Assembly: GCA_951640195.1 (NCBI GenBank)
Contig: OX621164.1
Location: forward strand, 725,098 to 789,097
Length of the DNA: 64,000 bases
Reading direction: 5' to 3'
Source: Porpolomopsis calyptriformis
Taxonomy: Eukaryota > Basidiomycota > Agaricomycetes > Agaricales > Hygrophoraceae
Every line of letters starts with the position of its first letter. Positions within the stretch are counted from its first letter, which is position 1. The notes below the pieces were generated by a model that was not told where the DNA came from, searched no databases, and saw only the letters and a list, made by a program, of their open reading frames with translations. The translations under genes and the position numbers were made by a program. Positions 23,201 through 33,803 of this stretch are shown in pieces.

Positions 23201-23798
23201 GCCACATAACATGATTGAATAGTTTCTCTTCTTCAGGGAGAAGGAACCCTTCTTCATTTACCTTTAGAAATTCTAGTTGAGCTTCAGTGAGCCTTGGAGT
23301 TGGAGAGAAATCAGGGGGCTGTCTTAGCAAGGGAGGGAGGGTGGATAAAGGGTCATGAGGGAACTTTCTGATTACTCTAGCAGCTTTAGGGAATGTCCCA
23401 GACACTGGGTAAGTCCTTTGACTAACCTTCTTGTAGGTTGTGAACACTTTGAGAAAACCTTCACTATCTAGGTTATCAGATGGAATCATAACAGTGTTAT
23501 CAATGTTGAGGTATTCTCTTGCCATCTCGTTTTCATCTGTAAAGTAGTAGTAGTCAGCCTCTGAATTGGAAGGTGTAGTTTCATTATCATTTTCAGGGTA
23601 GACTAGCTCTGGTTCATCAGAGGGGGTATACTCAGTATCTTCTTTTATAGTCATTGAATAGCATTTGATGTGATAACTCTGAGGATTATTGATTTGAGGT
23701 GTGCATAATGCATGTAGTTTCTTATTACTAGGATTGGGTGACATGGGGTTGGTATGGAGAGTAGCTAAACTAGGTGGGATTGCCTTAGTATGAATCAT
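20211..23798 (-). pseudogene. Element B pol: reverse transcriptase, RNase H, integrase
   Basis: RT is in the long frame 22344-23798: residues about 280-330 carry K-N-G-T-L-R-I-V-H-D-L-Q-P-L-N, then F-D-L-F-W-G-F-D, M-G-F-T-N-S-P-A-E-F-Q and a catalytic F-I-D-D in place of the usual Y-x-D-D. RNase H follows (S-V-D-S-S about 22,130; L-E-L-Y-G-L about 22,000). Integrase shows a zinc-binding H...H...C-Q-I region (21,300-21,400), D-V (21,200), V-T-D-N-G-S-E (about 21,020) and a basic C-terminus (20,500-20,640). All pieces are in the same frame; stops at 22344, 21849, 21270, 21057, 20847 and 20502 often sit where Trp is expected, consistent with TGG-to-TGA/TAG changes. Inactive. Confidence 0.87.
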
Positions 23799-23825
23799 AT
23801 TTAAGGAGAACAGTGGGCAAAATGA

Positions 23826-24600
23826 TTAGTCTGAGTATGGAAGAGGGTATCTTAGTGCAGGGGACAAAGTAAGTGAGTTTTGCATATGGGAGAGGGAGTT
23901 GGCTGTAGGTTTAATCCTGAGGATAAACCTGAAGGTCTCTAGTGTTAAAGTAAGGACCAAAGTACCCTTCATTAAATAGATCTGAGATAAGGGAGGGGTT
24001 ACGAAATTCCATGTTAAGAACTGCATTGATTGCATCAGTAAGAAGTAGTCTGTTTGCTACTTGAAATACAGCAGCTGAATACAGAAAAAACTCTGCTTCT
24101 TCTTCTGAGAGCAATAGGTTACACCCAGCTCTCTCCTGCTCAACAGGAAAAACAAATGGACTAGGATAAGGGCACCAAGGTATCTAGTATGGGGTGCATG
24201 AGTCTTCTTTCCTCCAATGAGGGACCAGTTGGCTGTGGTATAGAAAGTAATGGTGGGCTGGGTTACTGACTGGCATGGTATGGACATAAGTCTTCCAGGC
24301 AGGAGTGTTGAGGATAGTGGCAGTATACCCAATGCATGTATGAAGGGCCTTGCGGATTCCAGCCAAGAAGGCTAGGTGGACCTTGGCACTGTCAATGAAA
24401 TGGTTAGGCCCAATGAGGGACTGCATAGTGGGGCATGTGGGTGAAGGCAAGCCTTCCCCCTTGGCTGTGATATTCAGAATGTAGATGGGCTCTGCTGAGC
24501 TGAGTACAGGCTCTGCCTGCAACTGGTTGAGCAGGGTCTGCTCTGGATAGTGAGTTGATTAAAGGGAAGTAAGGGTATTGGGGGTGTCTCTGAAGACCAT
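23826..24600 (-). pseudogene. Element B linker region between protease and RT
   Basis: The protein-like frame here (24184-24522 and 23911-24114) is shifted by one relative to the protease and RT frames, so two compensating frameshifts probably lie near 24,550 and 23,830. It includes a plausible globular segment (F-I-D-S-A-K-V-H-L-A-F-L-A-G-I) and an acidic helix (S-E-E-E-A-E-F-F-L-Y-S-A). No known domain is recognised. Its place suggests a family-specific pol linker. Confidence 0.5.
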
Positions 24601-25946
24601 GGGTTTCATAGGGGAGGGAGGACAGATATGAGTCTCTTGATTGTGACTTAGATCAGACATGTAAAGGGAAGATAGTGTATTAGAAGGGTATACAAATGAT
24701 ACATCATCTTCAGAGGAAATATCAGAATCAGAGGAAGCATCTGATTCTGTGTGGACATCCTAATGGTGCCCAGCACCATTTACATATTCATGATATCTAT
24801 CATACAACGTATTTACGAAGGGGTCCCCATGCTTGCGCAGGGACACACTGCTGTCGTATAATACGTCAGTGGGTGAGTACAGGGTATACAGGGGGGAATC
24901 AAGGGAAGGGCATGACAGGCGGTAGACACCGTTGTCATTGTTGGACATGGAAGTGGGCAGTGACAGGAGAAACAAGGGGGTGCGTCGATGGGGGGGAGTG
25001 GGGAGTAGCGAAGTGCAGGGGCTGGGGGGTAGTCATCTGCGCTGTAGTCCCGCTCCAGGAAGGACTGAGCGCAGGGGTGCACGTAGGTGCACCCATACAA
25101 GTGGACTAGCGACGTCGGGGTGTCGCTAGTGGGGTATCAGGTGGGGACATGGATGGTTGTGGTTGTGGGGGCTGGGCTGACCACGTCGAACAGGGAAGTC
25201 GGCGGAGGGGGCAGGGGCAACACTGAGTCACAGGTCCAGGCCCGCTGTGCGTTGAGTGATGACTGGGTGTTACTAAGGGGGTGTCGGAGCGGGAGAGGGT
25301 GTTGAACGGGTGGGGGGGGTTGTGCAGACGTAGTAAGTAGGACCATGGGCAGGGGCGATGGGGGTGCGTGCAGCTCCTGGCCATCGACCGGGTAATAGCC
25401 CCACCCGCACTCTACTTCCATGGGCGATGACATCTCCGTGTTGGCATTGTTGCCCTTGTAGTCGTGGTCGACGGACGAGGGGGCAGGGACGTAGCGATTG
25501 GACCTGGGTGGGTCCATTCGCGGGTTGCAGGTGGGGGGATGGAAAGCGTCAACGCATCGTGTCACTGGAGGTAGGTCAGTTTGCATTTGATCTACTTCTT
25601 CCAGGTACTCACAAATCACTTCCAGGCCACTTCTCCAGGCTGGATATGGCTTAGTGGGGACACGAGAGCCCCCAGTGCCCAGGGGAGGAGGGGGCGCGGC
25701 CGGGGCTACTTCCCTGACTACCAGTGCATTGGGGTAGAACTTGAAATACAGTTGCCCCACCCTCACAGAGGGGGGGGTGTAGGGATTGTCGGAAGTGATG
25801 GCCACGAGAGTAGCATTGAGGAGGATCCCGTGTTCAAATGGGATCCCATGCTCATCCAATTGAGGAGGGAACCATTGGGCATAAGGGGACACGACCATAA
25901 AGGTCGCAGAGGGAGCCATGGGATAAGCGATGTGCTCAGCGATGGC
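24601..25946 (-). pseudogene. Element B GC-rich, Pro-rich linker of pol
   Basis: In frame with the upstream protease (stops at 25947 and 25137 are single TGA codons). Residues encoded at 25919-25500 look folded (W-F-P-P-Q-L-D-E-H-G-I-P; V-G-Q-L-Y-F-K-F-Y-P), and the rest (25137-25450 and 24813-25100) is strongly Pro/Ser/Thr-rich. Base composition is clearly richer in GC than the rest of B. No recognised domain. It could be a lineage-specific insertion into the polyprotein or sequence captured from the host. Confidence 0.5.
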
Positions 25947-27134
25947 TCACACCATCAGGCTGAACATGTCAGGGCCCTCGTGAGGGAGGGGTCCCCAGTC
26001 GACGTGCACCAGGAGCGGGAGAATGTTGGGGGAAAAGGGGGGTGGTAAAAAAGGTGTCACATGGATGTAGGGAGCGCTTTGGGATATAGACTGGGCATGA
26101 GGCATCATTTTCAGTGGTAACGATTGCCTCTTTGGAATAAAATTTGGACTTATATGCTTATTGGGAACAATGGTGGTGTCTTTAAAAATAGAATTTCCAT
26201 TGTTAGTAACTAATTCAGTCAGATATGTGCTAAAAAACAATAAACCTCCATTACAGAGTCCGTTTTTTGGAGGATTTGTAATACCCATAATAGGATATAT
26301 CACATCTGAGCTTAAATTCTTATTGTTCTCTGTTGGTCCTGAGGTTATAGTCAGTACTGACACTTCTGGAAGTAAGTTCGAGCGGAGCTTAGAACTTGCA
26401 GGCCTATCGACGGCTGGGCTTGAACTACTTCCAGTGGCCGTATTGGTAAGTGCAGCACATACTGCTACCTCAGGCCTAACAGTTGGGCTTGGATTAATGT
26501 GGTACCCTAAGGAGGGAACCTGAGGGGCTACAAATATCTCATATTTGGCCTCTGGATTCTTTGGGTGCTTGAACAAGAGGTAAGTTCCCTCTGTTCTTTC
26601 ATCAATAGTGACTAGATTATCACATAGCCATGGGCGTCCAAGTAATAAATCAAAGGGGACTGACTCCCCAATAAAGAGATTGGCATAGGTAGTAATACCT
26701 CTACAGGTTAACGGGACATTAGATACCAATCCAGCAAGGGTTCCTACACCTCCATTAGCATCATTCATAACTAACATCTTAGTTAGGTCCCTAGGTCTCT
26801 GAAGGATTAATTTCCATGCATCCTTACTAACCACATTCAATTGGGAACCTGTATCAATGATAGCAGATACAGGGCGCTTATCACATTCAACCTGGAGCTT
26901 AATCAGTTCCTCTCTGTCTCTAGTGAGAAAGGAAGTAGCTAAAACAGCAGTTTTCACATTCTTCCTTTTGATCATTTCTGAGAGTTTATCAGATATTTCC
27001 TTGGATGATCCTAGGACTTCTCTGACTTTCAGGGTAACTGATGTATCAAGAATCTGATTAACTACCTGGTTGTCACCAATTGTTGAGGATATTTCTGATT
27101 GACGTACTAGAGATTTAGTAGAGACTTGGGGCGC
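25947..27134 (-). pseudogene. Element B aspartic protease (retropepsin-like) region
   Basis: Retropepsin-like domain with S-A-I-I-D-T-G-S (about 26,855-26,880) and the downstream F-D-L-L-L-G-R-P-W-L (about 26,630-26,655), the usual D-T-G and hydrophobic-G pair. Upstream it should continue from Gag across the C insertion (E-L-A-P then Q-V-S-T-K). The apparent start at 27170 is an artefact: its first 12 codons come from the antisense of the C LTR. The C-terminal part (25947-26500) is a Ser/Pro-rich linker. The enzyme would cleave the polyprotein. Confidence 0.82.
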
Positions 27135-27503
27135 TGTCACGGACACTTTTTTCTTTTTCCTTTTAGTCATACTTGATCAGTCTTCATTCCGTTTATCCTT
27201 CCGCTTTACCGTTTTATATATAGATTGATCACATGTACCTTCCTTCCAACTCTTTCACGAGTCATATTCCGTTTCCGCTATTGTTTTCGTGACTCTTCAC
27301 TAGTCACATTCCGGATTCCGCTTTGTAATCATACACACGACTGACTCATGGCGACTCAGGTAGTTAGTATATAAAGCCTGATCTTTAGTCAGTAGGTTAA
27401 GTTCGATTCCTAGTTAGCTCCCCCACTCTTTAGTCGAATTCCATTTCCCTCATCAGCCCCTCCAACGCGAGAAGTAAAACCCTTCGACTACCAAATCATA
27501 ACA
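27135..27503 (+). repeat. Element C 5' LTR
   Basis: 369 bp, TGTCACGGAC...CATAACA. A TATA-like box (AGTATATAAAGC) at about 27,366-27,377 gives a likely transcription start near 27,400. Partner of 33435-33803. Confidence 0.95.
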
Positions 27504-27678
27504 AGAATCGAACTTCCTTCTTGCGCATCAAACCACTTCCACTCTGGATCCTGCCGAAGACTTAACAAGGTCAATCTTCTCATCTGCAGATTCAGATACT
27601 CCCTTTCAACCTATAGTATTCCAAACCCCTGCACAATCCATCATCCCCCTTTCCCCCTCGTCATCATCGCTAACATCA

Positions 27679-29097
27679 ATGTCTCAACAAGAATACGAGG
27701 CCGATCAGAGCGTTCCCGCACCCGGACCCAGTAACATCCCCCCTACCATTCAAGAAGAAGAAGAAGACGTCGTCCCATTCAACATCGAGCAAGAGCTCAA
27801 AGACTTAAGAGCACAAATCGATCAGTTCCGTGGCTGGTACTACAACGAAGTTGACGTCAATGACGAACTCCGAAAGGAATTAAAAGCTTTCAAAGAAAGT
27901 CGATGAGAAGACTCAGAACCAACCACCCCTCCCCCACGACGACGATCTGTACTTCGGGGACCTGGACTTTCCCCCTCAAATCCTTTCGTTTACCCTACAA
28001 GAAGAACTGAATCCGTCCAACCTCCTCTCCCACCAACTTTTCCCACTCAACTACCCACCCAGACGACTGCTCCCCCCATACTTCCAGCCCCCACCAAAAT
28101 CAAAATCGCCGATCCAACCGAATACAATGGAACTTCCGAGAAGCTTGAAGATTTCATTCACCAATGTCGACTCAATTTTATGGTCAAGGACTACAACGAC
28201 AAACAGAAAATCGTCTACATGCTCTCTTATCTCGGTGACGGCAACCCACGGGCTTGGGGATGACTGTTCACGGAAGGAGTTGATAGAACGAGGAATTTCG
28301 TATGGGACTACGCAACATTTTTGGACGATTTCAGGGAAGCTTTCGGAAGGATTAACCCAGCGGCGAAGGCGCGGATCGAGCTAGAAAAAGTGAAGATGAC
28401 AGGAATGATAGAAGACTACAACCTTCGGTTCATGCAACACGCAGCAAGAACTGAGTACAACGAAACCGCTCTACTTCGGTTTTACAAAGCTGGACTTCCC
28501 CAGCCGATCCGAACACGGATCTACTCGATGGACAATATGCCGTCGACCTTGCTGGACTGGACGACGAAAGCGGCCCAGTTCGAGGAACAGTACCAGGAGC
28601 AATGAGCTGAACAAGCGTTGTAGTCAAGTCAAGATCAAAAAGGAAAAAAGTCTGAAGCCAAATCGAATCCCCGAGGAAACCCTTCCCGCTCCACCACCAC
28701 CACCACCACTTCATCCCCGATCAAACAAGAATCGAGAGAAGCCTCTCTCAAGACAGCGAAACGAGACAACTCCTCCATCACTTGCTACAACTGTGGCAAA
28801 AAAGGACATTACGCCAACGAATGTCGAAGCCCACGTGCTGAAGACGTTCCGGCATGTCAAGAATCCTCAACTTCTACTCGAGGAAAAGGAGGAAATCGCG
28901 GTCAAGGCAAAGGACGAAATGTCCGAACGATCAATTGGGTTGATACAGAAGAATCGGAAGCGCGGATAGAGGAAGTACCAGAGGATGACGAAAAAAGGAC
29001 GGCAAAAGACGACCTGAAGGATATGGGAATCGCGAATTGGGACAAGGAGAGACGGGCTGCGCTAGCTCGAGCGTTAAAAGAGCAAAAGGATTTTTAA
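27679..29097 (+). pseudogene. Element C Gag with CCHC zinc knuckle
   Basis: Frame of 473 codons from ATG 27679 to TAA 29095-29097. An acidic N-terminal helix (L-K-D-L-R-A-Q-I-D-Q-F) is followed by a Pro-rich linker and the Gag core (28,090-28,600: Y-N-G-T-S-E-K-L-E-D-F; A-F-G-R-I-N-P). A basic Ser/Thr linker and the knuckle C-Y-N-C-G-K-K-G-H-Y-A-N-E-C (about 28,789-28,830) complete it. In-frame TGA at 27904, 28261 and 28603 and TAG at 28621; CGA or TGG were probably the original codons. No frameshift. Pol lies in the -1 frame and overlaps its end. Confidence 0.88.
29088..29097 (+). promoter_or_regulatory. Candidate -1 frameshift site between C gag and pol
   Basis: Gag ends GAT TTT TAA; a -1 slip on the T5 run gives TTT TTA ATC, which is the reading (G-F-L-I-Q-P) of the pol frame that is open through this point. 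Gag codons start in phase 1 and pol codons in phase 0. The T-run at the very stop codon makes this the simplest slip point; no downstream structure was tested. Confidence 0.45.
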
Positions 29098-32000
29098 TCC
29101 AGCCAAGTGCTAGATGCCCGAGCACTTTGGCTGTGTCCCACGTATGTGTACCATCATCTATGAAAAGTTTTCATTTTCTTGGCACACTTGAACAGGGCAA
29201 AGGCGCTCTCGAATTCTATCTTTGGATCACGAGTGCCGACAATCTTCGACGAGTGGCTATTATAGCACTCATTGACTCTGGCGCCTCAGGGAATTTTATT
29301 GACGAAGCATTCGTTCATCAAATGGAGATATCGACCTATCCGTTGGATGAGGTTGTACCGGTACGAAACGCTGATGGTTCCGAGAACCGAGGAGGTCCCA
29401 TCACGCACGACACAGACCTGTTTATCGAGGCACCAGATCTATCTTTTCGAGAACGAATCTGGTTGGAGGTCACCAACTTAGGAAGAAAGCAACAGGTCAT
29501 CCTCGGCTTCCCATGGCTTTTGCGACACAACCCCACCATCAATTGGACAAAAGGCACCTTAACTTTTGCGTCTGGTGACACGCTGTTCAGTAGTATGCGA
29601 GTCGGAGTGTTGCCCCCACAGGAAGAACTCTACGTCTTTGATTCAAGTCTGAAACATGACTCCTTTATCCGTTTGGTCGGAGTTGACCACTCCCGACCAG
29701 TTTCCATCAAGGAGGACATCAAATCCTTCATTCCCAGTCGTTATCACAATTTCTGGCGTGTTTTCCATACCGCAGAATTCGACAAACTTCCTCCTCGACG
29801 TTCCTTTGATCATGCGATCAACCTCTACCCGAACACCAAATTTCAAGTCGGAAAACTCTATCCCCTTTCCCCCTATGAACAGGTGGAACTTAATAAGTTT
29901 ATTGACGAAAATCTCAGAACAGGTCGAATACGTCCATCGAAATCACCACAAGCTGCTCCTTTCTTCTTTGCGAAAAAGGCCGAAGAGATCAATGCTAAAG
30001 GTCTCAGTGCTGGTCTACGTCCCATCCAGGACTATCGCTACATCAACTCGAAAACCATTCCTGATCATTATCCCCTCCCTCTTCTATCGGAAATCCTACA
30101 AGTACCGAAGCTTGCTACTGCTTCACTCTTCACTGTCATCGATATTCGATGGGGATTTAACAACATACGACTCAAAGAAGGTGACGAATGGAAAGCAGCT
30201 TTCATCACTAATCGAGGACTCTTTGAACCAACCGTTATGTTCTTTGGACTACGAAACTCCCCAGCATCTTTTCAATGAATGATAGACGTTCTCTTTAAAC
30301 CCGTTCTAGACTCTGGCTGTGTCCACATCTATATTGACGACATTCTCATTATGGGCGACACCCCCGAAGAAATCCGCCACTGGACTGACGAAACCCTTAA
30401 ACTCATGGAGAAGAATCAACTGTCCGCCAAACCTGTCAAATGCCAAATGGAGAAGACCTCTGTTACATATCTTGGTACAATCATCAGTAAAGGTCAGCTC
30501 GCTATCAATCCAAAAAAGGTAGATGCCATTATCAATTGGCCGACACCCCAAAAACTGCGAGACCTCCAGTCCTTCCTTGGCACCACCAATTTCTGGCGAC
30601 GTTACATCAAAAGTTTCTCCTCAGTCGTTCGTCCCCTCTGCGGACTTTTGCGGAAAGACCAACCTTGGGATTGGTCTCCTTTATGTCAAAAAGCCTTTGA
30701 ACAACTCAAACATCTCGTCACTACAGCCCCTGTCCTTCTTACCCCACGGCCAGACCTTCCTTACCTCTTGGAAACCGATGCCTCTGATTTCGGTATTGGC
30801 GCGGTCTTATCTCAAAAACACAACAATGGTTGGCACCCAGTTGGCTTTTTCTCGAAGTCCCTACTCCCTGCCGAGTACAACTATCCTACCCATGATCTAG
30901 AAATGCTTGCAGTCGTCACTTCCCTCAAATATTGGCGCTATCTTTTAGAGGGCGCAAGGGATACTGTATTGATAAAGACAGACAATTTGGCGCTCAAGTA
31001 CTTCATGCAGAACAGATCCCTCTCCAGACGACAAGCACGTTGGATGGAATTCTTAGGCAGATTCGACTTCAAGATCGAGTATTCCCCTGGAGTCAAGAAC
31101 AAAGCCGATGGACTCTCCCGCCGACCCGACCACCGTCGTACAGAAAAAGAAGAACTAGAAGGCAAAGCCCTCCTCCCCCCCGAACGTTTCATCAATGCTA
31201 TCATTTCCATGTCCGAACCCTCTTTCATGTCAAGACTTCGCTTCCCCGACTTCAATCAAATCCCAGAGGACATTCGCATCAAATTATCCGATTCCTCTTC
31301 CGGCTACTCCTTCACTGATGGAATTGTGAGAGATGCAGGAGATCGTATTGTCGTGCCAGCAGATGTATCGCTATGCACAGAGATAATTCGATTGACCCAC
31401 TCCCTACCCCATGGAGGCCATCCCAGAATCGAGAAGACACGTGAGCTTGTGTTGCGGAACTACACCTGGAGTAGTGCTGCCCCTGAAATCCATGTATTTG
31501 TATCATCCTGTCCGACCTGCCAACAAGTCAAGCTCTATCCCTCTAAGCCTGCAGGTCTCCTGGAACCCATTCCCTCTTCGTCTCGACCTTGGGAAGAAAT
31601 CACCGCCGATCTAATCGTGGAACTCCCCCAATCATCTGGCTACAATGCTGTCTTAGTCGTTGTCGATCGCTTTACCAAACACGCTCACTTTATCCCGACG
31701 ACATCGAATATTTCTGCAGAAGGAGTCGCAAAACTCTTCAGGGACAACATATGGAAACACCACAGCTGGCCAAAGAAGATCATAACCGATCGAGGAACTC
31801 AATTCGCTTCCAAATTCGTGAAAGCTCTCAATACTCATTTGGGAATCATCTCCGGTCTATCCACCGCTTATCATCCCCAAACTGATGGTCAAACGGAACG
31901 CACCAATCAAGAACTTGAACAATACCTTCGTTTATATACAAACTTTATGCAAGACAATTGGTCCAACTGGCTATCCCCAGCTGAATTCGCGTATAACAAC

Positions 32001-32645
32001 CGACAACACTCCTCGACGAAACACACTCCCTTCTATCTTGACACTGGCCAACATCCCTTCATCCCATCTACCCCTGCGATCCCTACTTCCAATCCCGCAG
32101 CAGATGCCTTTCACGATCATCTCACAGAAGCCCGCGAAGAAGCCACAAAAGCTCTAGAAACAATGGCCGAAACCATGAAACGCTTCGCAGATCGTAAACG
32201 GAAAGATACCCAACTCCAAATAGGTCAATTTGTTTATCTTGATACCCGTAACTTAAAAACAGGTCGTCCAACCCTCAAACTTGATGTCCGACGCACTGGA
32301 CCATTCAAAGTTCTAGAAAAAATCGGAAAAGTCTCTTATCGCCTGGCCCTTCCTTTATCATAGAAAATACACGACGTTTTTCACGTTTCACTCCTGAGAC
32401 CCGCTAATATTAACTCCGATCTCCATCCAGAGGAAGTAGATGATAATCTTCGTCCACCTCCGGATGTCATTCAAGAGAAAGAGGAATATGAGGTTGAATG
32501 AATTCTCCAACACCACGGGTCTACCCGACGTCGTACGTATTTGGTTAAATGGGTCGGCTATCCCATTGAAGAAGCAACTTGGGAGCCGAAGAAGAATCTC
32601 CTCCATGCGAAAGAACGAATTCTAGAATACGAACACTCAATTTAA
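29091..32645 (+). pseudogene. Element C pol: protease, RT, RNase H, integrase, chromodomain
   Basis: Single frame with three nonsense codons: TGA 30276 (normally Arg after A-S-F-Q), TAG 32361 (Trp before K-I-H-D-V-F) and TGA about 32501 (after Y-E-V-E). Protease A-L-I-D-S-G-A-S-G (about 29,270); RT with I-D-I-R-W-G-F (30,138) and Y-I-D-D (30,331); RNase H E-T-D-A-S-D-F (about 30,775); integrase zinc finger H...H...C-x2-C (31,395-31,520), then D (A-D-L, 31,605), T-D-R-G (31,788) and E (Q-T-E-R, about 31,898); chromodomain 32,470-32,640 (Y-L-V-K-W-V-G-Y, W-E-P). Best-preserved Gypsy pol here. Confidence 0.92.
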
Positions 32646-32775
32646 ACAGCGACCAAATCACTCTTTCATGGTATCAACTCCCCTCGTTTATGTTTTCACT
32701 TCATCACCTTTCCAAACTCTGACATATCCTTATAATCTCTTCCATCTTCGTCTTTCACTAGAAATCGACATCACT

Positions 32776-33354
32776 ATGCCCGCAGAATGCTCACACCAAA
32801 CCGCTCGCAAATCAACCGGTGGTCGTCCACCCCGCGCTCCTCATATGTCCACTGGAGGACAACCCCCTCGCCGCGCTCCCCCTCCGCTCGCTTCCACCTC
32901 CTCCGCCTACGGTGAAGCTGAGCTCGCCGGACAACTCTGGCAACACAACCGTCGCGCACGCAATCAGGACCTTCCAATATGGCCAGAAGAAATCATCGCG
33001 CCACCCATCCCACCCGAGCAAATCATTGAGTCGTTACAAAGAGACGTCGAATACTACAAAAACAAAATCGCGAGATTGAATGAAGAACTGTACAACCAAG
33101 GAATGAGTTTAGATGGAAAGAGAAGAGCGAGTGAGTATTGGCGAGAACAGGCCAAACACTGGGAGACGAAATACGAGGAAGTCGTAAAGGTACTTCCCCA
33201 TCTTGATTCCCCAGTCCCTCCTGTTTTCCCAGGTCCACTCATCGTTCCCCCCAGTTCGTCGTCGAACCCCATCACCATCCCCGACGACAACGATACTTCC
33301 CCGGCCGACATTATTTCCCTGTCGACCGCCGTCTCCGACAAGGACTTAATCTAG
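32776..33354 (+). CDS. Element C ORF3: coiled-coil-like protein after integrase
   Basis: Open 193-codon frame from ATG 32776 (an upstream ATG at 32668 is in frame but lies in a different-looking sequence) to TAG 33352. A Thr/Gly/Pro-rich start precedes an extended charged helix (about residues 75-140: E-S-L-Q-R-D-V-E-Y-Y-K-N-K-I-A-R-L-N; Y-W-R-E-Q-A-K-H-W-E-T-K-Y), then a Pro/Ser tail. It has no stop, unlike gag and pol. Similar proteins are at the same place in B and K. No signal peptide or membrane helix. Role unknown; coiled coils suggest self-association or Gag partnering. Confidence 0.6.
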   Translation: MPAECSHQTARKSTGGRPPRAPHMSTGGQPPRRAPPPLASTSSAYGEAELAGQLWQHNRRARNQDLPIWPEEIIAPPIPPEQIIESLQRDVEYYKNKIARLNEELYNQGMSLDGKRRASEYWREQAKHWETKYEEVVKVLPHLDSPVPPVFPGPLIVPPSSSSNPITIPDDNDTSPADIISLSTAVSDKDLI

Positions 33355-33394
33355 TCCTTCACCTCCTCCGCACCCTTCAACACTCTCGAAGCCG

Positions 33395-33434
33395 CCTCGA
33401 ATTTCGGGACGAAATTCCTTTTAGTGTGGGTGTA
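33395..33434 (+). promoter_or_regulatory. Element C region before 3' LTR, polypurine-tract candidate
   Basis: GGGACGAAATTC and GTGTGGGTGTA precede the LTR. K has the related GTCAAATTTC...GCGAGGTGTA before its own LTR, so the layout is shared. The exact plus-strand primer is not certain. Confidence 0.45.
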
Positions 33435-33803
33435 TGTCACGGACACTTTTTTCTTTTTCCTTTTAGTCATACTTGATCAGTCTTCATTCCGTTTATCCTT
33501 CCGCTTTACCGTTTTATATATAGATTGATCACATGTACCTTCCTTCCGACTCTTTCACGAGTCACATTCCGTTTCCGCTATTGTTTTCGTGACTCTTCAC
33601 TAGTCACATTCTGGATTCCGCTTTGTAATTGTACACACGACTGACTCATGGCGACTCAGGTAGTTAGTATATAAAGCCTGATCTTTAGTCAGTAGGTTAA
33701 GTTCGATTCCTAGTTAGCTCCCCCACTCTTTAGTCAAATTCCATTTCCCTCATCAGCCCCTCCAACGTGAGAAGTAAAACCCTTCGACTACCGAATCATA
33801 ATA
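33435..33803 (+). repeat. Element C 3' LTR
   Basis: 369 bp; ends CATAATA where the 5' copy ends CATAACA (C-to-T in the last CA). Followed by GGCGC. Confidence 0.95.

Larger units (their letters stand above)
27135..33803 (+). mobile_element. Element C: nearly intact Ty3/Gypsy chromovirus inserted in B
   Basis: 6669 bp, flanked by GGCGC at 27130-27134 and 33804-33808. LTRs of 369 bp. Gag, Pol and a third ORF are complete in frame and broken only by nonsense codons. The LTRs differ at nine sites, all transitions (97.6 percent identity); seven of the nine lie in CpG contexts. Removing C plus one GGCGC copy restores B's Gag-protease frame. Confidence 0.95.

Noticed and set aside
24696..26048. Plus-strand Gly/Arg-rich ORFs
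   Set aside because: Antisense shadows of the Pro-rich linker of element B.
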